DNA from: Xiphias gladius
Lineage: Eukaryota; Chordata; Actinopteri; Istiophoriformes; Xiphiidae
DNA length: 64,000 bases
Reading direction: 5' to 3'
NCBI RefSeq assembly: GCF_016859285.1
Contig: NC_053422.1
Span: 17,839,001 to 17,903,000, forward strand
Shown here: positions 37,514 through 47,329 of the stretch, piece after piece
How positions within the stretch are numbered: position 1 is the stretch's first letter
How the letters are laid out: each line of letters opens with the position of its first letter
Notes under the pieces: model-generated
What the model saw: only the letters and a program-made list of their open reading frames with translations
Told to the model about the DNA's origin: nothing
Database searches by the model: none
Translations under genes and position numbers: made by a program

Positions 37514-37957
37514 CGTCAGAAGTGGCTGCAGTGCAGGAATTGTATGTCTTCAGCCAGACCTGCTCTCCACATCACAAACGGACACGCTCGCACTCCTTTC
37601 AATATGGCCACTCGGAGGCAACACCCCCTCGGTGCTGGAGGGCGACATTACAACAGCTGTAAATAGCCTGCTCCAGCCTTTAGTCTAAATCTGAGGGAGT
37701 TTAGTGCGGGCTTTTATTACCCCAGGAATAATTCAGATAACTGCTTCGACAGACGTGCCCAGGTTTGCAGCTGTTGCCACGAGAAACGACGAGCTACCAC
37801 AGAAATGGTGCTGCGATTCTTTGAGACAGTTTCCATTCCTGTTCAGTTCAGTTTTTTTTCCTTCTTTTTAAAACTTTGACATTGCATTAAGAGCCACTGT
37901 CGGTGTCCCAAGGGTTATCACAGCAGTCAGCAGTATGGACAGGCTACAAAAGCAGAA
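37514..37957 (-). promoter_or_regulatory. septin8 5' UTR and promoter region
   Basis: CpG-rich sequence immediately upstream of the septin8 start codon (CTTCTGACG then ATG). No TATA box is evident, which fits a broad housekeeping-type promoter. Confidence 0.4.
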
Positions 37958-38296
37958 CTGTTAATCATAACTGCAATAATCAGTTAGTTGATCGACAAAA
38001 AAATCTATCTACTTTAGTAATCAATTAAATGTTTAAGTCATTTTTCAAGCAAAAATGCCAAATATTGTAAAGTTCCAGCTTCTCAAATGGGAGAATTTGC
38101 TGCTTTTCCTTTTCTTATAGTAAAGTGAATATATTTGGGCTTTAGACTTTTGGTCTGACAAAACAAGACATCTGAAGACGTTACCTTGGGCATTGGACAT
38201 TGTGCATTTTTTATAGAACAATGCATTAATCGATTCATTGAGAGAATATGAAGCAAGATTGCACAATAATGAAAGTAGTTGTTAGCTGTAGCTCTA
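37957..38296. mobile_element. hAT-like MITE, copy E (degenerate)
   Basis: The middle (GAATTTGCTGCTTTTCCTTT ... AATATATTTGGGCTTTAG ... GACAAAACAAGACATCTGAA) matches copies A, B and C. The ends are worn (TAGCTCTA at the right) and no target duplication is recognisable. It lies between septin8 and sowaha, directly next to a Tc1-like remnant. Confidence 0.65.
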
Positions 38297-38362
38297 GTGT
38301 TCTGAACTACATGGTGTGTATAATGTTGTCAAGATCTTGTTGTGATCTATTTTATATCTCAT

Positions 38363-39418
38363 ATACACTCAAGGAGCACTTTATTAGGAACATCTGAACA
38401 CCTGTTTATTCATGCAGTTATCCAATCAACCATATCATGTGGCACAACTGCAGTGCATAAAATAATGCAGATACAGGACAAGAGCTTCAGTTAATGTTCA
38501 GATCAAACATCAGGATGGGGAAAAAAATGTGATCTCAGTGACTTTGACCGTTGCATGGTTATTGGTACCAGGCAGGCTGGTTTGAGTATGTCTGAAACTG
38601 CTGATCTCCTAGGATTTTCATGCACAACAGTCTGTAGAGTTTACTCAGATTGGTGCCAAACCCAAAAAACATCCAGTGAGCAGCAGTTCTGTTGACGGAA
38701 ACACCTTGTTGACGAGAGGTCAGAAAAGATGGCCAGACTGGTTGGAGCTGACAGAAAGGCTACGGTAACTCAGATAACCACTCCTCACAACTGTGGTGAG
38801 CAGAAAAGCATCTCAGAAAGCACAACACGTCCAACCTTGAGGGGGATGGGCTACAACAGCAGAAGAGCACATCAGGTTCCACTCCTGTCAGCCAGGAACA
38901 GAAATCTGAGGCTGCAGTGGGCACAGGCTCACCAAAACGGGACAGTTGAAGACTGGAAAAACGTAGCCTGGTCTGATGAATCTGGATTTCTGCTGACGCA
39001 TGCATGGACCCAACCTGCCTTGCGTCAACAGTCCAGACTGGTGGTGGTGCAATGGTGCAATGGTGGTGTGGTAAATGTTTTCTTGGCACACTTTGGACCC
39101 TTAATACCAATCAATCATGGTTTGAATACCACAGCCGATCTGAGTACTGTTGCTGACAATGTGCATCCCTTCATGGCCATAATGTAACATGTTCTAAAGG
39201 CTACTTCCAGCATGATAATGCACCATGTCACAAAACAAAAGTTGTCTCAAACCGGTTTCATGAACATGACAATGAGTTCAGTGTACTTCAGTGGCCTCCC
39301 CAGTCACCAGATCTGAATCCAAAAGATGGGATGGGATGTGGTAGAACAGGAGATTGGAAGCGTGAATGTGCAGCTGACAAATCTGCAAAGATGATGTGAT
39401 GCAATCATGTCAACATTG
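38363..39418 (+). pseudogene. Tc1/mariner-like transposon remnant, 3' end missing
   Basis: The left terminal repeat reads TACACTCAAGGAGCACTTTA, followed by a transposase relic. The recognisable open part spans 38729-39187 and includes ADRKATVTQITT, a basic HTH-like stretch and the WSDES block that carries the first catalytic Asp. Later blocks are interrupted: FHEHDNEFSVLQWPPQSPD-like sequence appears in another frame near 39260-39320. Homology stops near 39418 with no right terminal repeat. The copy is therefore dead and truncated. It sits between septin8 and sowaha. Confidence 0.85.
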
Positions 39419-39772
39419 CTGTTTAAACAAGCAGTTAAACAATTAACATCATAATAAAAAATATTAGATATTCAGTAGTGTTATTACATTTCTTACATAA
39501 AATGAAGCTGTATTAAACTAACCTCAAGTTGTATTAAAGTAAACTCTAAATATAATACATATATAGTTCTACTCAAATACAATTTTATAACGATTCTTAG
39601 ATCTTTCATATGGCTATTTTTAAAATCTCTAAATGTAAATATTTAAAAAAAAATTTATAAAAATCGTCTTCAACCTTTTTTAGAATCTTTGACATCGATC
39701 GACTACCACGAGACAAAAGTCTGCACTGCCCCCCTCCTGCCTTTTAACGGGGAGTGCCTTAATGAAAAACGG

Positions 39773-39919
39773 GTGAGTTTATTTGGAGAGGCGCCGGAAG
39801 CAGCAGGTTGGTGGAGGACAGCAGAGAGGGGAGCACGGAGAGCACGGAGAGCGAGGAGATTATCCCTCGGGCTTTACTTAAGCTAACTGTTACAGATTGT
39901 CATTTTTTTTTTCGCCCAG
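39773..39919 (+). other. Probable 5' UTR intron of sowaha
   Basis: GTGAGT at 39773-39778 is a consensus donor, and a T-run followed by CCCAG at 39902-39919 is a consensus acceptor, only 14 bp before the sowaha start codon. Splicing would remove the in-frame upstream open stretch (starting near 39808), which has no resemblance to the protein family. Confidence 0.55.
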
Positions 39920-39933
39920 GAGAAAAGGACAAA

Positions 39934-41316
39934 ATGGCTTTAAACCAAGAATCTGTATTGTCCTTTTTGCTGGAACACGGAGGAAAAGTGAAGAACTCGG
40001 AGCTGGTGAACAATTTTAGGAGTCAGATCAACTGCAGCGATCCCGCTGAAAAGCTGCACAATAGGGACCTTTTCAAGAAGTTGGTGAACAGCGTCGCTGT
40101 GGTCAAACAGATCGACGAGGTAAAGTTTGTAGTTGTGAAGAAGAGGTACCAGGACTTTGTTAAAGAGGGGGCGCACGATGCCCCTCAGAAAACGCAGATG
40201 GATGACAGTTTCTCGAGCCAAAGTACTAGCTTTTCGTACACATCTCCTCATCGAGCCGAGGCGGCCAGGATGATTTATTCAGACATTGAAAACAATAATA
40301 TGGGCTGTCCACTGAACATAAATGGCAATTATTATGGTGATGCCACACGTATGCAGGGAACAAGGCCGTTATCCAGAGACATTACTAGTGCGGACACAAC
40401 CGCTGTCAAAGTCCTGAATATCTCCGGAGATCATGCGAGCAGAGCGGGTAAAGCTGGAGCTGTGTTCGCTGTCATAGCAGTAAAATCCCCACCGAGAGAT
40501 TCTGCACCAGAGGCACAGGACGGATTATGTTCCAAAGTGCATCTTCATAAAACTTCAGACAAACCAGTCACGCTGGGAACTAAGGTTTCTACACCATCAG
40601 TGCAAACTCTGAATTCTAACTTTCCAGCTTGTAATAAGGACGCATTAAGTGAACACCAGTGTCGGAAGCCCAGACAGACAGAGGACACGCAGCCCCCGGG
40701 CTTTCCCCAGGTGAGGCCCCAACACAAGACCACAAGACACGCAGATGATGCCAAGTACTTTGAGTCTGTGCCCTTGGAGCCATTAGCTCATGAGTGGTTG
40801 GTAAAGTGTGCTGCTGGACTGTGGGGGCAAATCCATGCTTTGCTACTGCGGGACACACGGTTAGCACAGAAAAAAGACTTCATGTCAGGTTTCACAGCAC
40901 TACACTGGGCCGCCAAGGACGGAAACAGCGAAATGATACATAAGCTCATGGATATCTCCAGGAAAAGGGGCACTTACATTAACATCAACAGAAAAGCACA
41001 TGGAGGATACACGCCTTTACACATAGCAGCCATACACGGCCACACTGAGGTTATGGTTTTGCTTGTGCAAGGGTATGGAGCCAATGTTAATGAAAGAGAT
41101 AACGCTGGCAAGAAGGCCTTCCACTACCTGGGCAAAGGTGTCTCACCTGAGATCAGAGCACTTTTGGGAGGACTGCAGCAGAGCAAGTACAGGGAGAAGA
41201 CAGAAGAGGAAGACTACAGAGAGCACCCGAAAGGCTTCAACACTATCAGTAAACTGTTCCAGCCTCACACAGGGAAGAAACAAAAGACAACAACCAAGTT
41301 TACGCAGGACTGGTGA
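39934..41316 (+). CDS. sowaha: Ankyrin repeat protein SOWAHA (sosondowah family A)
   Basis: Single coding exon of 460 residues. The N-terminal SOWAH domain (about 1-75) shows SVLSFLLEHGGKVKNSELV and VAVVKQIDEVKFVVVKKRYQD. A long variable, Ser/Thr-rich middle follows. The C-terminal ankyrin repeats (about 270-420) show SGFTALHWAAKDGN and HGGYTPLHIAAIHGHTEV, preceded by the family signature PLEPLAHEWLV. The molecular role of this family is not well defined. I chose the ATG at 39934 because the homology begins there (MALNQESV) and a likely intron ends just upstream; an in-frame upstream start at 39808 would add 42 unrelated residues. Neighbouring septin8 and gdf9 match the human 5q31 order. The intronless coding region is normal for this gene. 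A poly-A signal lies at 41679-41684. Confidence 0.95.
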   Translation: MALNQESVLSFLLEHGGKVKNSELVNNFRSQINCSDPAEKLHNRDLFKKLVNSVAVVKQIDEVKFVVVKKRYQDFVKEGAHDAPQKTQMDDSFSSQSTSFSYTSPHRAEAARMIYSDIENNNMGCPLNINGNYYGDATRMQGTRPLSRDITSADTTAVKVLNISGDHASRAGKAGAVFAVIAVKSPPRDSAPEAQDGLCSKVHLHKTSDKPVTLGTKVSTPSVQTLNSNFPACNKDALSEHQCRKPRQTEDTQPPGFPQVRPQHKTTRHADDAKYFESVPLEPLAHEWLVKCAAGLWGQIHALLLRDTRLAQKKDFMSGFTALHWAAKDGNSEMIHKLMDISRKRGTYININRKAHGGYTPLHIAAIHGHTEVMVLLVQGYGANVNERDNAGKKAFHYLGKGVSPEIRALLGGLQQSKYREKTEEEDYREHPKGFNTISKLFQPHTGKKQKTTTKFTQDW

Positions 41317-41678
41317 GAATGACAGGGATCACATCAAACTGTGAGATGAACAATGACAAAATCGTAAGAGATAATAGTGTCTTAATTTCTATATCGTGTT
41401 GATATTAACTAAAACCATTGTTAAGTATGCTTTAGATCACTTAAAATCTATAACTGAATTACAAATGTGTAGTCTCACAGTAGTTATTGCAAGCTCTAGC
41501 TGTCCTGTATAGTGTATCACTGCTGCATGTACTATTTATGAATGGTATTTATAATCTAATCATCTTTTTTTCTTTAGTTGAATTCCATGTATTAACAACG
41601 TGTGTAATTTGTCACCCATTTTAATAACAACACAATCCGTGGTAGTGATACTGTACATATCTTCACCACTCAATGTGT

Positions 41679-41684
41679 AATAAA
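41679..41684 (+). terminator. sowaha poly-A signal
   Basis: AATAAA lies 363 bp after the sowaha stop codon. A second AATAAA lies near 41875, so two 3' ends are possible. Confidence 0.55.
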
Positions 41685-42153
41685 TCTCTTTAAAGTCTTG
41701 ACTTCAGTGTATGAGGAAATATGAGAACAGGCCACACCTGGGAAACAGTTGCTATCAGCACCGGTGTGAAACATGCCATTGTGTTGTTGTTGTGGAAAGC
41801 TCATTGCTTTTGTGCACAACAGATCATAGCTTTATGATATTCTGATCATCAAACCTGAATGAGTCAAAGTTCTTTAAATAAAACTGAGTGCAGAGAAAAC
41901 ATTTGATTCTGGTGTATAAAAAAAAAAAAAAATAGTTGTAGATTTTGACATTTTGAAAAAGATACCTCTCTACTTCAGTAAAAGCAAAGGGGGGCAGTTA
42001 TGCAAAGCAGGCAACTAGTCAGGTTGGTGGAATGTCTCCTTTTTCATTTTTTTTTTGTGAACTTGAGGTTGTAATGGATGTGCTTCCTTTTGTGGGACAA
42101 CGTGGGGCCCTAATTCTGGATTGCTGTGGTAAATAAGACACAAGTAATTAATA

Positions 42154-43671
42154 CACAGTTAGGCCCCATAAGTATTTGGACAGTGACACAATTTTCATAA
42201 TTTTGCCTCTGTACACCACCACGATGGATTTGAGAGGAAGCCATAAAGATGTGATTGAACGGTAGACTTTCAGCTTTAATTCGAGGGGTTTAACAAAAAT
42301 ATTGCATTAACTGTTTAGGAATTACAGTCATTTTTATACATAGTCCCTCATTTTCAGAGGCTCAAAGGTCATTGGACAATTGACAATCAATCAGTTTCAT
42401 GGCCAGGTGTGGCCTCTTCCCTCATTATTTCATGAAAAATTAAGCAGATAAAAGGTCTGGAGTTGATTCCAAGTGTTGAATTTTGCATTTGGTAGTTGTT
42501 CATGGGAACTCTCAATATGCGGTCCAAAGAGGTGTCGATGCAAATGAAGGACGCCATCAATAGGCTGAAAAAACAAAACAAAGCGGTAAGACAGATGGCA
42601 GAAACTTTAGGAGTGGCCAAATCAACAATTTGGTACATTCTTATAAAGAAGGGATGCACTAGTGAACTGAGCAACAACAAAAGGCCTGGAAAACCACAAA
42701 AGACAACTAAAGTGGATGATACAGAATTCTTCCCTTCGTGAAGAAAAACCCTTTACAACATCTAGCCAGGTCAAGAACACTCTGAAGAGGCAGGCGTATC
42801 ATTGTCAAAGTCTACAAACAAGAGATGCCTTCATGAATGTAAATACAGAGGGTTTAAAGCAAGGTACAACCCAGTGGTAACACTCAAGAACAGAAAGGCC
42901 AGATTAGACAGAAAATCTCTAAAAAAAAAAAAAAAAAGCCTGCCCATATCTAAAACAAGATTCTTTGGACAGATGAAACCAAGATTAACTTGTACCCGAA
43001 TGATGGTAAGAGAAGAGTATGGAGAAGGAAAGGAACGGCTCATGATCCAAAACATACCACGTCATCTGTCAAACGTGGTGGAGGCAATGTTATGGCATGG
43101 GCATTTATGGCTGCCAATGGAACTGGCCCACTGGTTTTTATGGATAATGTGACTGCTGATGGAAGTAGCAGGATGAATGCTGAAGTGTACAGGGCTGCTA
43201 AACTGATAGGATGGTGCTTCAAAATGCAGATGGATAATGACCCAAAACATACTGCGAAGCAACCCAAGAGCTTCTCAAGGCAAAGAAAATGGAATATTCG
43301 TCAATGGCCAAGTCAGTCACCTGACCTAAACCCAATTGAGCATGCTTTTCACTCACTGAAGACAAAACTGAGGGCAGTAAGACCCACAAACAAGCAGCAA
43401 CTGAAGGTAGCTTCAGTAAAGGTCTGGCAAAGCATCTCAAGGTAGGAAACTCAGCATTTAGGGACATCCATGGGTTCCAGACTTAAGGCAGTCATGGACT
43501 GCAAATGATTTTTATACAAGAACTAAAAAAAATCCAAATTTATAATTATATAAGTTTGTCTAATTACTTTTGAGCTCGTAAAATGAGGGAATATGTATAA
43601 AAATGGCTCTAATTCCTAAATGGTTAATGTGATATTTTTGGTAAACCCCTTGAATTAAAGTCTAAAGTCTA
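42154..43671 (+). pseudogene. Tc1-like transposon with broken transposase
   Basis: A TA dinucleotide precedes the left end CACAGTTAGGCCCCATAAGT. Subterminal sequence 42262-42370 is inverted at 43570-43671. Transposase pieces lie in different frames: an N-terminal HTH (42496-42741; AETLGVAKSTIWYIL), a middle piece from 42802, and the catalytic region (about 42960-43445) with LWTDET, MDNDPKH and PDLNPIEHAF marking the D, D and E positions. Stops and frame changes between the pieces, plus the loss of the outer right terminal repeat, make it non-autonomous and probably immobile. Confidence 0.9.
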
Positions 43672-46600
43672 AACTTCACTAACGTCAGTGCTGTCATGGA
43701 TGAATGACTGAATGAACTTCTTTTCATAAATCGGACATGCATGAAAACAGTATTCAGCTTTTTTGTTTTTAGTACAAAATTGCTGTTTTTATCCTCATCT
43801 GACCCAGAGAAAAACAATCCCAGATGACATGAGAAAAGCTGTAGCTCAGACAATGAAGCCATAAGCAAAACAGTGTCAGAACAATGTCCTTTGTCTTGTT
43901 ATATGGAAAAGAAGCTGCCTGCATAATGATCCCAACAAAAGGACAGCTGCACTCAAAGCAACTATTCAATATAGTGGACTGCACTATGTTTATATCCAAC
44001 CACAAAACTTTAATACTGCAAGAGAACCTACTGATTATAAAAGGAAATCTTCCACAGAAAGGTTTCCTTTGTCTGATCTTTAATAGTTCAGACAAAATTT
44101 CCAAACATCAAAGTCTCTCCAACAATGGTGCGATGTGGTCCAGGTCTTGTATCATTTCCTGTTAGTACAAAATGCCAAAAGGCATCGATTTCTGGCCTAC
44201 AACAGCTTTGGTAAAACAGAATAATGAATGGATAAGTACATATTTTGATATGGTGTGGAACTGGGACATAGCTACAACTTCCATCTAAAGCCCATCTAGT
44301 GGTCCCCAGAGGTTAAGATTAGACTCCACAATATGAAAGTGCTGGTTGGCACTAACAACATCATTTTGCTATTTTTAGAACTTAAAAAGTAATGAGACCA
44401 AAATTAAAATTTAAAACTTGTACTCTGGATGGTATTAAAGGATTACCACAAGATCAACAAAATGATTAATCCCCTAAAATCAAACAACTACGAATCACCA
44501 TCACATCACTGGTAATGTCACCCAACTCTGTCCTGACAACCACTGCATAAGCATAAAAAAAACTTTACTGGTGTGGTGTTTTAGAGTTCAGTAAGGCAGT
44601 AAGCATTTACAATAAACAGAAGTACTCTAACACTTTCTCTGTAGGGCCACCGTCTAATCAGTGGCCACAACTTGCCTGTCAATTCCAAGTATTTCCTCAC
44701 ACAATGAGGGCCTCACCACACAAAATGAGCAAGACTTCTGCTGACAAAAATAAAATGTACAATGTTGGTGAATTAGTTTTTGTTTTAAAAGGATTGACTA
44801 GTGCTGAGTGGACTAGCTCTATTAGGTTACTTATTCATTTGCGGGCAGTACCTCTAAATAAATCATTTTGAGTTTATTTTAGATTAAGTTAAATGATGGA
44901 CAAGTTATTGTTAAATTGTTGTCTATGTAGTTGCAGTTTACATTTCAAGCCAGTAGAGGGCATGACATACTAACATTTTCATCACAGTTTAAAAATGTTT
45001 ACTTACATAGTCATGCAAAGATTTTTTACCAGTTTTCTGACACTACTTTTTCATTTGGTGAGAAGAGCTATGATGGTAACTGTAACCAGTCCATGTTAAT
45101 ATGTGTTTATAGATTGCAGGCTTCAAAAGTAAGGTTTAAGAAAGATGATGTGTAACATAGCTCACAAATTGATTAGTTTTATATGTGAAGAACTTGCAAA
45201 ACAAGTAGCTACCAACTAAAGCTGGGTGAAATGGCTGAAATTTATATTAATAAGAATTTTTTTTTAATTGTATATCACAATATGGCAAATGTACATACAA
45301 CAAATTGATGTTCAGTGCAATATTAGTATATAGTGTGCATTATTTTAGAAAAACCTCTTTACATGTGTTAGTATTTAAGTATAATTTGATCAAAGTAATT
45401 TATTTGGACAAAAAAATTTTGTAAAATTATAACATGTTGTATATTAGTGTTCAACATTAGTACTGAATTATTATTTGCCCTGCCACACAACCAAATTGAA
45501 AACGACCACAGTGTATTCATTACATTTAGCACTAGAATTAGTCCAACAAAGCAGTCTGGCAGTGTATGGCGAGCCCAGAGGTGAAATCAGAAGTGACGAA
45601 ACCACTTCAAAGTAAACATAAAACCACAATGTCATTAAGCGATGTAATAAAACTCCTTTATCTCACCGTATTCAGAAAAAGACATACTTTGCTTACCAAA
45701 AAAAGTGCAAGCCCAATTGATAGATATAGCTATTAGCAGGGAAGGGTGCTAAATTGTTTTGCTTGCTTTACTAATGGAAACTTCATCATCTGTCAAAAAC
45801 CCACCAAAACAGAAATTGCCCCTTCACTTGTCTGTGACGGGGGCCAAATTGTTCATTTTACATACTCCATTTATACAATATCCCACATTTTCCCATGTAA
45901 AACTGTGGGCAGCCAATTCCACCTAATGAGGTCTCAGTCAGTCTGTCATTCAAAGCAGAAATACCAGAAATCCTTGTTGAAGGAATGGCTGGTGAAAAGA
46001 GTGTACAACAAGCCAATTTGGCAGAGAAAACAGGGATCAGACATGAATGAAAACTGGTCCAAGTTGCTTTGTTTCTGTTGGACATGTAGCTATGTTTAGC
46101 CACAAAAATATGATACAGTACTGCTCTGCACATAAAGTTTGTTGGTGTTTGTTTTGGCGTGTACTTGTGTCCTCTAGTGGCCAGTAGCTTTACAATACCT
46201 ACACTTTATTTTGTCATTTTTCCCAGAATGAACCAGTCTATGGTGGCAAATCCTTACCCTAGAACAAATGAAATACCATTAGCAATACACGTAATTTTTT
46301 TTCTAAAACTGCAAGTTAACTCTTTGAAATTGAATTATATATTAATGGAAATATTATACACATAGCTAAATTTATTTAAAGTTAGCAGCTTTGGCTAAGT
46401 TACAGCTCTAACGTAGGGCTAGCTAGTTAGACCCTAGTTTAAATTAATTTTGAAATTAGCTAACCTAGTTAGAATGATATAACTTCTAGCAGGGTTGGGT
46501 TATTCTAAAAGGAACTCATTATTCATTTCACTGAAGTATAGGCAAATATAAGTTTAACATTTGCTATATATTAACTTTAAAAATGAGGTGAAGTGTTCGC

Positions 46601-47329
46601 TAGCTAGCTAGCTGTTACTCCCAGTAATCAATAACTCACCAATGTAGCCTTTCCTTTACACCTTCAAATTGTGAGTTTATACTTACTTAAGTTATCCCCA
46701 AAAATTGCCACAAAAATCCTTTACAAATTGGTGGATATATCTTTTGTAAAATACAACTGGCCATCTGAAATATAAAGTTAAATTTAAATATTCCCTCCTG
46801 TGCCGGAAGTTTTGAGGACTGGTCTTAAAAATAAAACAGCAAATGAGTCGCCTTAACGGCGTTTATTTTTGAAGCCCATATGCATAATACTGTGAATCTG
46901 TGCCATGAAAAAGAGGATTTTTTTTTTTTTTTTTTTTTTTGTGGAGAAAATGTGTTATAATTTACTCCACTTTTTTGTTCAATGTGTACTTTAATTTCAC
47001 TTTAATTATCTCAATTTTAATCTTACTGTGAATACAGCATGGAATCTATCTTAATATTTTGAGTTTAATAAGCTTCACTATTTGATGAGAATCGGGGATA
47101 TCGTGGGATACAGCATTGTTTAATTCGACTTAACCACCGTCGTTAAAAAACCAGCCTGTTGCCGTTCGTTATGACCGAAGATGAACGAGTCATTACCTGA
47201 AATAGTAATACGAGTGATGGAGTTGATTGCCAACACCTGCGCGTGTTGATCAGCGGCGGCACGTGCGTGGTCTTGTTGCCCTCGAGCTCTCAGCGGAGAG
47301 AAAAGTTTTGACTGGTTTCGTTGTTTATA
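43672..47329. other. AT-rich intergenic between Tc1 remnant and gdf9
   Basis: No gene is supported in this 3.7 kb. Open frames (for example 43884-44165 and 45746-46099) have no recognisable character. A worn segment near 45220-45340 (GCTGGGTGAAATGGCTGAAA, then CACAATATGGC) resembles a common fish repeat with a GGGCTGGGCGATATGGC start. A poly-T tract lies at 46919-46940. Confidence 0.6.
47234..47265 (+). promoter_or_regulatory. Two E-boxes upstream of gdf9
   Basis: CACCTG (CAGGTG on the other strand) lies at 47234-47239 and CACGTG at 47260-47265, 65-96 bp before the start codon. Oocyte-specific genes in vertebrates are commonly driven through proximal E-boxes bound by FIGLA-type bHLH factors. 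That these sites act so here is inference. Confidence 0.35.

Noticed and set aside
39808-39933. Extended N-terminus for sowaha from the upstream ATG
   Set aside because: The 42 extra residues do not resemble the family, and most lie in a probable 5' UTR intron.
43040-43467. Minus-strand frames across the Tc1-like element
   Set aside because: Antisense shadows of the transposase relic.
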